Assembly (NCBI GenBank): GCA_013203665.1
Contig: JABMPU010000087.1
Span: forward strand, 1 to 45,814
Direction of reading: 5' to 3'
Length of the DNA: 45,814 nucleotides
From: Armatimonadota bacterium
GTDB taxonomy: Bacteria; Cloacimonadota; Cloacimonadia; Cloacimonadales; TCS61
Shown here: one piece after another, positions 17,611-27,169 of the stretch
Layout of the letters: every line of letters begins with the position of its first letter
Position numbering within the stretch: position 1 is the first letter of the stretch
Translations under genes and position numbers: made by a program
The notes under the pieces: model-generated
The model's database searches: none
What the model was told of the DNA's origin: nothing
What the model saw: the letters and a program-made list of their open reading frames with translations, nothing else

Positions 17611-18645
17611 ATGAACCCGATTATTATCATTTTCTCTTTTTTCTTTCTGGTTTTAGGATGTGGAATCTTTAGGAACTGGAAAGTTAAAAAGCCAAAAGAA
17701 TTTTCTTACTCTATTTTAATTGCGTGTAGAAACGAAGAAAGAAATCTTCCAGATCTTTTCGCATCATTAAAAAAAATAATTTATCCAAAAGACAAATTTG
17801 AGATCATTATTGTTGATGATGCATCAAAAGATAACTCTTTGCAGTTGATAAGAAAATTCTGCAGAAAAATCGTAAATGCAAAATATTTCCACTTGAAAGA
17901 AAAAAATACTGAATATAAAGGTAAAAAAGCAGCTTTGAAAAAAGCTGTAGAAAATGCGAAATACGAAATCTTTATTTTCACAGATGCTGATTGCACTATC
18001 CAACCAGAATGGTTAAGAAGTTATAATAATTATTTTTCTGATAAAACTGGAATGGTCGCAGGAAATTATTTCGAGATGGATCATAATCCTTTCTGGAAGT
18101 TTTCAAATCAAATGTCCTCTGCGATATATGCTTCCACGATTGGAGTGGGAATTCCTTTCAGCGCTGTTGGAAGTAATCTGGCTGTAAAAAAAAAAGCTTT
18201 CCTGGAAGTTGATGGATATGAGAAGATAAAATATAATGAATCGGGTGATGATAAACTTCTTCTAAAGTTAATAAGTAGAACTCGCTGGCAAATCGCATAT
18301 AATCCTGAAATGCAAATTCATACAATAAATATCAAGATAGACTTTTATGAACAGCAGAAAAGAAAATATGGAAAATTTGGAATGTCATCACTTTTATTTC
18401 AGATCATTTCCGTCTTGATCTTTTTATTCTATATCTATCTACCTATTAATCTCATTTTTTCCTTTGATTGGAAAAATCCAATAGTATATTTATCTTGTAT
18501 TTCATTTTTCTGGATATCCAGTCTTGTTAAACATAAATACAAATTCAAATTAATACACATTCTGTTTCTTATCCTCTATCCATATTTCTTAATATATTTT
18601 TCCCTGCTTGGAACTTTTGGAAAGTGGAAGTGGAAACCTAACTGA
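17611..18645 (+). CDS. Membrane-associated glycosyltransferase family 2
   Basis: SILIACRNEERNLPDLFASL, IIIVDDASKDNS, FTDADCTIQPEWL; C-terminal TM helices. Confidence 0.85.
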   Translation: MNPIIIIFSFFFLVLGCGIFRNWKVKKPKEFSYSILIACRNEERNLPDLFASLKKIIYPKDKFEIIIVDDASKDNSLQLIRKFCRKIVNAKYFHLKEKNTEYKGKKAALKKAVENAKYEIFIFTDADCTIQPEWLRSYNNYFSDKTGMVAGNYFEMDHNPFWKFSNQMSSAIYASTIGVGIPFSAVGSNLAVKKKAFLEVDGYEKIKYNESGDDKLLLKLISRTRWQIAYNPEMQIHTINIKIDFYEQQKRKYGKFGMSSLLFQIISVLIFLFYIYLPINLIFSFDWKNPIVYLSCISFFWISSLVKHKYKFKLIHILFLILYPYFLIYFSLLGTFGKWKWKPN

Positions 18646-19255
18646 TTAATTCAGAAACTTTTTTAAAAAGATAACCTCTTTTTAATAATTCAGGAATCAA
18701 TATTTCAACAGCTTTTACTGTATTAGACCTATCACCTCCTCCATCATGAAGCACAATTATGGAACCGGATTTAATTTTTTTTAGAACTTTATTCACTATT
18801 TCATCAGAAGATGAACATTTGAAATCTTTGGGACCATTGTCCCACAAGATGATCTTTTTTTGCAACTTCCAGAAAACCATTATGGAAATAGCATCAATTC
18901 TGCCATAAGGAGGACGGAATAGAATTTCACCTTGAATACCAAAGCTTTTTAATATCTCGTCTGTTTTTTCTATTTCACTTTTCACATAATTCATTGTTTT
19001 TAATATTAAACTTCTGTGCGAATAAGAATGATTTCCGAGTTCTTGTCTGTTTGAAATAAGCTTTCTTACTATTTCAGGATATTCCTGAGCTTTTTTCCCT
19101 GTTATGAAAAAGGTGGCTTGGACATTATAATTCCTTAATATTTTTAAAATATCAATTGTATATTCGGGATCAGGACCGTCATCAAAAGTAAGAGCAACGA
19201 TTTTTTCTTTCCTGCTCCCACATCTACAAATCATCCTTGACATCTTGTTTGACAA
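18638..19255 (-). CDS. Polysaccharide deacetylase (NodB homology domain)
   Basis: VALTFDDGPDPEYT, GNHSYSHRSL, FRPPYGR, IIVLHDGG. Confidence 0.92.
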   Translation of the reverse strand: MSNKMSRMICRCGSRKEKIVALTFDDGPDPEYTIDILKILRNYNVQATFFITGKKAQEYPEIVRKLISNRQELGNHSYSHRSLILKTMNYVKSEIEKTDEILKSFGIQGEILFRPPYGRIDAISIMVFWKLQKKIILWDNGPKDFKCSSSDEIVNKVLKKIKSGSIIVLHDGGGDRSNTVKAVEILIPELLKRGYLFKKVSELIS

Positions 19256-19380
19256 CCTCCATAATAAAAATATTCTAATTTATTGACTAATAAAATATGA
19301 TATTTCAATTTCGTTTTATTTAAAAAAGAAAAGATGATATGTGGTCAAGATTTTTTTAGATATTAAGGATATTTTGCATT

Positions 19381-20268
19381 ATGCAGAGATTATTAAGAAA
19401 TCGGATTTTATTTATTATTAAAATTTTTATAACAACTATTATCCTTTTCATTATTTTTCGTAAGATAGATTTTAATGAAGTTCTTCAAAATTACCACAGA
19501 ATAGACCTGTTAACGATATTTATAATCATCGTAACTGCATTACTGAAATTATACTTACAATATATTAATTGGGGAAAATATTTACAACTAAATCCAGATT
19601 ATAAGCCGCGGAAAAATGAAATTTTAAGAACACTTTTTATCGGTGATGCTCTCAGATTTCTTATTCCTGGAGGATATGGTGTTTTTGGGAAGATGTTCTT
19701 TATAAATAACGAAAAGAAAGCATCTTTCTTATCAATAGGAATTGAAAAATTTCTACAAATCTGGACATCTTTATTATTTGCATCTTTCGCTGCGATTTTC
19801 TATTTTCAAACTTTTAAATTGATACTAAAAATTTTTGTTTTTTGTTTAATATTTATTTCTCCTTTCATTATTAATTTCTTTTCTCATCTGACAAAAAGAA
19901 AAAAAGTTAAAATATTTATTAATGAGTATATAAAAATTATTCCAAATGTAGTCTTTCGACAGATAGTGTTTATGTTTCTCACGCTTATTCAGTATTTCGT
20001 ACTAATTCTATGTTTCAAAAATATAACGTTTTTTCATATAATAATTTCTGTTCCTCTAATTCTTTCTGCCAACATAATCCCGATAACATATGCAGGTTTG
20101 GGATTAAGAGAAACATTTGCAGTCGAGATTTTATCAAAATATAATATTTCGGGAGAGATTGCTGTTTTTTGCTCTTTAATGATATTTTTGATTAACACAT
20201 TCCTACCAGCTTTGTTTGGAGTTTATTTCATATTAAGAAGTAAGCATATTCGAACATCAAGTAGTTAA
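19381..20268 (+). CDS. Lysylphosphatidylglycerol synthase TM-region / UPF0104-like integral membrane protein
   Basis: Multi-TM; RIDLLTIFIIIVTALLKLYLQYINWGKYL and PITYAGLGLRETFAVEIL typical of the flippase-like family. Confidence 0.7.
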   Translation: MQRLLRNRILFIIKIFITTIILFIIFRKIDFNEVLQNYHRIDLLTIFIIIVTALLKLYLQYINWGKYLQLNPDYKPRKNEILRTLFIGDALRFLIPGGYGVFGKMFFINNEKKASFLSIGIEKFLQIWTSLLFASFAAIFYFQTFKLILKIFVFCLIFISPFIINFFSHLTKRKKVKIFINEYIKIIPNVVFRQIVFMFLTLIQYFVLILCFKNITFFHIIISVPLILSANIIPITYAGLGLRETFAVEILSKYNISGEIAVFCSLMIFLINTFLPALFGVYFILRSKHIRTSSS

Positions 20269-20274
20269 TTCAAA

Positions 20275-21246
20275 TTACAGATTACTTTTATTTACCAAAC
20301 TCAGAGCTAAATTTATAAAATAATTAATTCTATTAATTCGATAGAAAGGAACAAGTTTCCCACCAAATCCTCTAAAAAAGCGTTCAATGTTTGGAATCAT
20401 TGAACCATCAAAATCAAATTCTTTTAAATCCAATTTCTTCGCGTGTTTTATACATTCCCAAAGTGTGGAAGCTCCTGCACCATGATGTTTATTGTTTGAA
20501 TCGTAACCACCTATCACATAAAAAGCTTTTTTTTTATCATGGATACAAAATGAAACTGAAATTGGTTTTTCTTTATAATAAGCTATAAAATAAAAACTAT
20601 TAATTTCAGAAGAAAATTTGAATACTATTTTTTCTAAACTTTTAATATCTATGGCTTTATTCTGTCTTGTTAATGATTTTATTATAAGTTCCATAAGAGT
20701 ATTTTTATCTGAACCTTTAAATATCTTTACTCCATCATTATTTGCTTTTCTGATATCATTGCGTCTTTCAGGAGAAAAATTCTCCCATATTTTTTCATTA
20801 TTTATTCTTAGATTTATCGTGTATGTATATCTAATATAGACTTTAAACTTTTCCCAGATAAATGGTTGCACATCGATTATTGTTCTATCTAACGAAAAGA
20901 ATAGAATTATTGCATTCAGTTTTTTTGTGAATTGTGCAATTTTCTTGGATACTTTTTTTTGAAAATTTTGAATTTTAAAATAAGTAGAAGATTTATTAAT
21001 AAAAAAAGGACCGATAAAGGGTGTGAAAGGGGGATTATTGTAATATTTTAAGAAATACTTTTTATTTTCATACAAATGAAACCCACCGATAAGTCTGTTA
21101 TCCTCATCAAAAAAACCATAAATTTTGATTTTGTCTTTATAGAGTTTCAACCACTTGAGAGTATTAAAAACATTTCCATATTTTTCTGCTAAATTATCAT
21201 AAATAGCTTTATCTGAATCAGAAATCTCTTTTATGTACAATTTCAC
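20275..21246 (-). CDS. GNAT/FemAB-like acyltransferase (BioF2-type)
   Basis: IWENFSPERRNDIRKANNDGVKI and GGYDSNNKHHGAGASTLWECIKHAKKLDLKEFDFDGS. Confidence 0.75.
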   Translation of the reverse strand: MKLYIKEISDSDKAIYDNLAEKYGNVFNTLKWLKLYKDKIKIYGFFDEDNRLIGGFHLYENKKYFLKYYNNPPFTPFIGPFFINKSSTYFKIQNFQKKVSKKIAQFTKKLNAIILFFSLDRTIIDVQPFIWEKFKVYIRYTYTINLRINNEKIWENFSPERRNDIRKANNDGVKIFKGSDKNTLMELIIKSLTRQNKAIDIKSLEKIVFKFSSEINSFYFIAYYKEKPISVSFCIHDKKKAFYVIGGYDSNNKHHGAGASTLWECIKHAKKLDLKEFDFDGSMIPNIERFFRGFGGKLVPFYRINRINYFINLALSLVNKSNL

Positions 21247-21256
21247 TCCCGGTATA

Positions 21257-22273
21257 TTAGACTTGTTTAATTCTCAATTTCACACTTTCCCCGCAATTTC
21301 TGCATATTAGAATCTTTTTTCGATTAGATAATATTTGGTTTCGAATTTTTTGAATAGAGTCTTTTTTCCAAATTTCGGCTAATGGTTTATCTTTGATGTT
21401 TCCGATTTTATATTCCACATCTTTATCAAAACAGCAGATAGCCACTTCTCCATCCCAGTTTACCACAGCATTTGTCCAGATTCGTCTACACCTGTTTTTA
21501 ACTCCGAATTTAAGTTCGAAATCATCTCCTTTTATTTTATATCTTTGATACTTAGGATTTTCTGGTAGGAAATTATGGATGTCATCTTTGGAATAGATCT
21601 GAACTGTTTTAAACTCAAGACTTTCAACCCCAAGTTCATTTGCTAATTTCTTTATACTTTCGATCTCATGTTCATTATGTTTCATTACTAGGAATTGCCA
21701 CCTGATAAGGGGATGCTTTACATTTAGTTTCTTTTTGATTTTTATGAGCTTCCTTACATTCTTAAGAACTTTATCAAAATCTCCATTAACACGGTATTTA
21801 TTATATGTTGCCTGTGTTGATCCATCCAATGAAACGATAATTGAATCCAATCCAGATTTTACAGTCTCTTCAACATTAATATCAATATTGGCATTAGTGG
21901 AAACCAATGTAAATAAACCTTTATCAGATGCATATTTAACCATCTTTAAAAAATCTTTATTTAGAAATGGCTCACCTTGATTCCAGAGAACAACCATAAA
22001 TGATTTATTTTTAATTTCATCTATTATAATTTTAAAAGTTGAAAATTCCATATATCCTTTTGCTCGTTTCAAAGTACCATTTCCTGATGGACACATCGGA
22101 CATTTTAGATTGCAAATATTTGTCGGTTCAATCATCACCACCGGTGGAAATCCCCAATATATACTTTTTTTCAGTAAAAGTGAAAGGTAATAGGAAAGAT
22201 ATACTTTTATTGAATTAACAAATCTTTTAAACCTGAAACTTTTCTTTATGAACCTTATATTTATATTATACAT
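21257..22273 (-). CDS. Radical SAM protein with SPASM-type C-terminus
   Basis: MIEPTNICNLKCPMCPSGNG (CxxxCxxC); C-terminal cysteines (VAICCFDKD, CRNCGE). Confidence 0.88.
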   Translation of the reverse strand: MYNINIRFIKKSFRFKRFVNSIKVYLSYYLSLLLKKSIYWGFPPVVMIEPTNICNLKCPMCPSGNGTLKRAKGYMEFSTFKIIIDEIKNKSFMVVLWNQGEPFLNKDFLKMVKYASDKGLFTLVSTNANIDINVEETVKSGLDSIIVSLDGSTQATYNKYRVNGDFDKVLKNVRKLIKIKKKLNVKHPLIRWQFLVMKHNEHEIESIKKLANELGVESLEFKTVQIYSKDDIHNFLPENPKYQRYKIKGDDFELKFGVKNRCRRIWTNAVVNWDGEVAICCFDKDVEYKIGNIKDKPLAEIWKKDSIQKIRNQILSNRKKILICRNCGESVKLRIKQV

Positions 22274-22330
22274 ATGCGTAATCCTAATTTAATAATAAAA
22301 ATCGCATATACCCTATCAACAGGTGTAAAA

Positions 22331-22357
22331 AAACCCGCAACAAATTGCGGGTTTTAA
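22331..22357 (-). terminator. Rho-independent terminator 3' of 22380-23324
   Basis: AAACCCGCAA-caaa-TTGCGGGTTT hairpin with an A-run on the plus strand (T-run for minus transcription). Confidence 0.8.
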
Positions 22358-22379
22358 AAACTAAACTTTTTTACTTTTT

Positions 22380-23324
22380 TTAGAAAGTATAACCGATCTG
22401 CATATAAAGTAAATCGTCAGTATCTTCAACAGAATCCATATTATATTCTAATTTGAAATATGCATTCTGATAAGTTGTGAAATTAATTCCAACAAGAATG
22501 TTATTTTCACCCATTCCTTCACCTTCAGCATCCCTTTTTGTTGCATATGCAACATACGGTTTGAATACACCATCTAAGATGCCTATGTCAGGATTGTTAG
22601 CTCCACCAATATGAGGAAATTCAAAGCCAGGTAAATAATGAGCTATAACATAAAAATCCAAGTCTGCAGTATCATCATCCATATCATCGGTACTGGTTAC
22701 TTGTCCAGCTAAATTAAGTAAACCTGCTATTGGATACTCGAAATCAACTTCGTAATGTGTTCGTTTAGTTACCGGATTTGGACGATTTTCAAGTCTTAAA
22801 GCAGCTCCCAGCTTTGCTCCAGCTAAATTATAAGTAAGCCTGATTCCATCATCTTCAGAGCCATTCACAAATTTCGAAAGATATACAGTCCAACCTAAGT
22901 TACCGATATTATTGTTTAGTTTAAACATCCAATCCGAACCGGTTGTAGGTAACTGAGCAATATTGATGTTTTTAGATCCTTTGCCGGAATAAATCCTTCC
23001 AAAAGCATAACTATCATAACCAATTGTAAGATATGCATAACCATATAAATCGAATTTCTTCATAGCACTTAGGATTTTATAAGTAACAACATTACTCTGA
23101 GAACCAAAAACGTCATATATCCCAATTTCAAACCCGTAATCTGGTGCATACCAGCATAACCGAACTTGATCTAATGCGAAACCTGCATCATCCTTGTTGT
23201 CTTCATCCATGCCCTGATCATAAAACAGATCATATCCTAACATGTAGTATTTCATCATAACTTCATGTGCAAAAGCTGATGAGATGAGTAAAATTCCAAG
23301 AAATAATAAAATAATTTTCTTCAT
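22380..23324 (-). CDS. Porin-like outer membrane protein
   Basis: Signal peptide MKKIILLFLGILLISSAFA; beta-strand pattern ending LYMQIGYTF. Confidence 0.6.
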   Translation of the reverse strand: MKKIILLFLGILLISSAFAHEVMMKYYMLGYDLFYDQGMDEDNKDDAGFALDQVRLCWYAPDYGFEIGIYDVFGSQSNVVTYKILSAMKKFDLYGYAYLTIGYDSYAFGRIYSGKGSKNINIAQLPTTGSDWMFKLNNNIGNLGWTVYLSKFVNGSEDDGIRLTYNLAGAKLGAALRLENRPNPVTKRTHYEVDFEYPIAGLLNLAGQVTSTDDMDDDTADLDFYVIAHYLPGFEFPHIGGANNPDIGILDGVFKPYVAYATKRDAEGEGMGENNILVGINFTTYQNAYFKLEYNMDSVEDTDDLLYMQIGYTF

Positions 23325-23702
23325 TTCTTTCTCCTTTTTTTTTAATTATTGTTTAAAATCTTTAATAACGATATTAACGATTACATTTTATTTTAAAATA
23401 CCATATCCTAAAAACCAATTTGAAAAAATAATGTCAACAAAATTTATGTTTTATCAAACTTATAACACAAAAGTGATTGCGATCTCTTCATAGTTTCAAA
23501 ATAAATTTTTATTTCACTTTTCAAATTTATCTCAATTTAGTACTGTGCTTAAAATGAACATAACTTCTTTTAATATAAACGATTATCAGCTAATTAACTG
23601 ATAAATCATACATAGAAATATCCATAATGTTTCATTCGTTTCATAAGACTTAATGTGACAAAACGATACAAAATATTTTTTTTTATTTTTGAAATAAATT
23701 TA

Positions 23703-25037
23703 CTATTCTTGTCGAACAATCGGAATAAAAAAAGTACTAAATTCTTCCGATTTATTATTTGTCATATCAGAAGCAGTAATAATGAAATTATAAGAAGAAT
23801 AATTTGTCAGTTCCCTTGAAGGTTTAAATATAAAGATGTTGGAATTACCTTTATCAATCCTCATTTCAGTCAACTCTTGAGATTCAACAGAAACCAACTT
23901 TGCTGATAAATTTTCTGTCAGAATAATCTCTGAAAATTCAATAACAATTTCAGGAAGTAAAGTTTTTATTGTGGCTCCATTTCTGGGAAAAGAAGAAATC
24001 ACAATTGGTGGAATTGTATCTTGAATTGAAATTCCATCAAATAAAATTGAACTCTCGTCTAAAACATTTTCTTTCAAATCCTCAAGTGCGGCTAACCAAA
24101 TTTTATATTGGATTGTATCCATTTTAGTTGTAACAACCGTGATTTTATCTTCATTTAAGGCATGTGCTAAAACACTTAATGGAATTTCTAAAGAATCAGA
24201 AGTTGTAATTTTTATTTCTGAGACACTTTTTATGTTTTCAGAGAAATTTAATTCCAACTGATTATTCCAAAGAGCATTTACTGATTTTATTTCCGGTTTG
24301 ATTGTATCTGCATATGCAAGTTCGATGTTTACAGAAGAAGTTTCTTTCTTAGATATAAAAAATTGAAAATAAGGTTCTTTTTCATAATCATATTTACCAT
24401 TCTCGTTTTTATCGATGTAAGATTCTATTTGATGTTCAATACTATTAAGATTATCGATTTCATAACTGTAACCTTCTAATTCAGTTGAATAAATCAAGGT
24501 GGAATCAGCGGTCAACAAATTAAACTTTACAAGCTGACCTTCATCGGATTTATCTTCGTAAATAATTTCTCCGGAAATACGATGTTCATTTAACTTTCCA
24601 CTTCTAAAAATAAAGACATAATCTTGATCCAATTTATTATTATGCTCGCCTTTAATTCTTTTAAAAAAAGTAAAAAAATAGTTTGTATTCTGCTCCAGAT
24701 CTTCCAATATTTTGATTTTTAAAGTATTCTTATCCCATTTGAATTTCTTATTAAGAATGGGGGGATAAATATATATTCCACTAAAAATCGAAGTTCTATC
24801 GATTGGTTTTGAAAAAACTACTTCAATATCCTGGTTATTAATATCACAAAATTCATCTGGTAAGATGGATAAGATTGTTGGACTTTCAGTATCTTTTTTC
24901 CCACCAGTTGGACTTTTTCGATGACCACAAGATAGCAGAAACAGAACAAATAAAATCAGAAATAGTTTAGGATAATATTTCAATTTCAAACCCTTATTAA
25001 TCTTTAACCGAATAACGCCTTTTAAGAGCATTTCCAA
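23703..25037 (-). CDS. Lipoprotein with Ig-like (SbsA/Big_5-type) domains
   Basis: Lipobox LFLLSCG; SPTILSILPDEFCDINNQDIEVVFSKPID and IVISSFPRNGATIKTLLPEIVIEFSE. True start probably downstream of 25037 because the longest ORF overlaps recR. Confidence 0.75.
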   Translation of the reverse strand: MEMLLKGVIRLKINKGLKLKYYPKLFLILFVLFLLSCGHRKSPTGGKKDTESPTILSILPDEFCDINNQDIEVVFSKPIDRTSIFSGIYIYPPILNKKFKWDKNTLKIKILEDLEQNTNYFFTFFKRIKGEHNNKLDQDYVFIFRSGKLNEHRISGEIIYEDKSDEGQLVKFNLLTADSTLIYSTELEGYSYEIDNLNSIEHQIESYIDKNENGKYDYEKEPYFQFFISKKETSSVNIELAYADTIKPEIKSVNALWNNQLELNFSENIKSVSEIKITTSDSLEIPLSVLAHALNEDKITVVTTKMDTIQYKIWLAALEDLKENVLDESSILFDGISIQDTIPPIVISSFPRNGATIKTLLPEIVIEFSEIILTENLSAKLVSVESQELTEMRIDKGNSNIFIFKPSRELTNYSSYNFIITASDMTNNKSEEFSTFFIPIVRQE

Positions 25038-25596
25038 GTGTTAACGAGCTTGTATACTCGATATCGCCACCAAAAGGCAATCCGGTTGAAAGGCGTGTAA
25101 CTTTAACTTTCAATTCTTCAAATTGAGAAGCAAGAAAACTGATTGTACTTTCACCTTCTGCTGATGGATTTAAAGCAAGAATGATTTCATCAATTCCATC
25201 TGATTTTAATAATTCCAAAAGTTTAGGAAAATTTATTTCATCCGACCCAATTCCATCCAAAGGAGAAAGAAGATTATTCAGAACGAAATATCTGCCTTTG
25301 AATTCATTTGTGTCTTCTATCAGATAAATATCTTGAGTATTTTCAACAATACATAATTGATTTTGATTACGAGTATAATCCGAACAAAAATGGCATGGAT
25401 TATTTTCAGTGAGCATATTACAAACAGAACAATTTTTATAGTTTTTTACGGTATTTTGAATCGACTCTGCTAGTTCAAGAGCATTTACTTTTTCCATACT
25501 GATAAGATACATAGCCAGCCGTTGGGCAGATTTAGATCCAATGCCGGGTAGCTTCTTTAAATTCTGGACCAGTTCTGCTAATAAACCGGAAAACAC
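24997..25596 (-). CDS. recR: Recombination mediator protein RecR
   Basis: LPGIGSKSAQRLAMYLI, zinc-finger CSVCNMLTENNPCHFC, Toprim region, LPFGGDIEYTSSLTLGNAL. Confidence 0.95.
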   Translation of the reverse strand: MFSGLLAELVQNLKKLPGIGSKSAQRLAMYLISMEKVNALELAESIQNTVKNYKNCSVCNMLTENNPCHFCSDYTRNQNQLCIVENTQDIYLIEDTNEFKGRYFVLNNLLSPLDGIGSDEINFPKLLELLKSDGIDEIILALNPSAEGESTISFLASQFEELKVKVTRLSTGLPFGGDIEYTSSLTLGNALKRRYSVKD

Positions 25597-25922
25597 TAAA
25601 ACATTCCCGGGATATTGATCCCACCCGTCAATTTGCTTAATTCATCCTGACTGGTTTGAGAAATCTTTTCCTGGGCTTCATTTATAGCAGCAATGATTAG
25701 GTCTTCCAACATTTCCACATCTTCAGGGTCAACTACTTCTTTATCTATCTTCAAAGAAATAATTTGATTTTTGCCATTCATTTTCACTGTTACCATTCCA
25801 CCACCGGAAGAACCTTCCACGATTTTATTAGCCAGTTCTTCCTGAGCTTTTGCAAGGTCCTGCTGCATTTTCTGCGCCTGTTTCATCAGGTCTTTCATAC
25901 CTTTTTTTCCACCTGGGAACAT
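25596..25922 (-). CDS. YbaB/EbfC family nucleoid-associated protein
   Basis: GMKDLMKQAQKMQQDLAKAQEEL, GMVTVKMNGKNQIISLKID; directly upstream of recR. Confidence 0.93.
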   Translation of the reverse strand: MFPGGKKGMKDLMKQAQKMQQDLAKAQEELANKIVEGSSGGGMVTVKMNGKNQIISLKIDKEVVDPEDVEMLEDLIIAAINEAQEKISQTSQDELSKLTGGINIPGMF

Positions 25923-26096
25923 AAGATTCTCCTTATTAATTTTCTTTAGTTTAAGAAATTTCTATCCTGATTTCAAGTCAATTAATTTCCTCTGGTTTCC
26001 AAGCTCCAGTTTAGAATCTTAGAAAGAACATATCCAAGCTGGGATTTGGATAAGAGAATTTTTTATACGATAATATTGAAAAAGTGCTCGATTAAT

Positions 26097-26918
26097 TTAA
26101 AGTTTCAATGCCAGATAGTATATCCTGTTTTTAGAAACGCTTGTTTTTTCCATAACTTTTTTTATTATATCTTTTTTCGATTTACCTTTACCGAGTTCAG
26201 CTTGAAGCATTTCTAATAATTCTGCATTTGAATATTCTTTTTCTTGTGCACCTTCCACTATGATCACGAATTCACCTTTCAAGATTATCATATCCGGGTT
26301 TGTCAGAACTTCATCAATTGTAATTCTGTAGTATGTTTCGTATAATTTTGAAAGCTCACGTGCAATGACGATCTTCCGATTTCCAAAAACCTTTTTTAGT
26401 CCAGATAGAAACTTAATTAATCTGTGTGGAGCTTCGTAAAAAATGATTGTATCTTTGATATTTTTCAGTTCTTTTAAAAGATTATTTTTCTCCGATTTTT
26501 TTTCAGGAAGGAATCCGGCAAAATAGAATCGTTCCGAAACTAATCCTGAAGAAACCAGAGCTGGAATAAAAGCCGTTGCACCGGGTAATGTTTCAACTTT
26601 GATATTGATTTCGATCGCAGCTTTTATAATGATCGAAGCTGGATCTGAAATACCGGGAGTGCCTGCATCGGAAATGATGGCAACATCTTCCCCATTTTTC
26701 AGCTTATCCAGAATTTTTTCCACACGAGAGCGTTCATTGAATTTATGATAACTGAACATGGGAGTTTTGATCTTAAATTTTTTAAGCAATTTCCCTGAAT
26801 TTCGTGTGTCTTCTGCGCCAATAATGGAAACGGATTTCAGGACCTTGATCGCTCTTAAAGTTATATCTTCCAGATTTCCGATCGGAGTCGGAACGATATA
26901 TAAAATACTATTTTTCAT
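26097..26918 (-). CDS. rsmI: 16S rRNA 2'-O-ribose C1402 methyltransferase RsmI
   Basis: LYIVPTPIGNLEDITLRAIKVLK, ISDAGTPGISDP, IFYEAPHRL. Confidence 0.95.
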   Translation of the reverse strand: MKNSILYIVPTPIGNLEDITLRAIKVLKSVSIIGAEDTRNSGKLLKKFKIKTPMFSYHKFNERSRVEKILDKLKNGEDVAIISDAGTPGISDPASIIIKAAIEINIKVETLPGATAFIPALVSSGLVSERFYFAGFLPEKKSEKNNLLKELKNIKDTIIFYEAPHRLIKFLSGLKKVFGNRKIVIARELSKLYETYYRITIDEVLTNPDMIILKGEFVIIVEGAQEKEYSNAELLEMLQAELGKGKSKKDIIKKVMEKTSVSKNRIYYLALKL

Positions 26919-27169
26919 ATTTTACAAATAATATATGCACATTTAAACTGCCAAGTTTTATTTTGAAATGATTTACCACGAAGTTAAGAAGAGCTAAAAG
27001 AAATCAAAAAGGAAAAATAATTAAATTATCAATACTATAATTCTTGAACTTTTTGTAAATCGTAGAAAATGGATATTTATTTGAGTTCTTTGCGACAATT
27101 CTATTTTTTCAATTGACATTATTATCCATTCTTTTAGGAACTGAGTCAGTTTGAAATCGGGTAAAATAA

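Noticed and set aside
27105-27169. Sigma-70 promoter at TTGACATTATTATCC upstream of the DUF294 sensor
   Set aside because: Good -35-like TTGACA but no convincing -10 at proper spacing.
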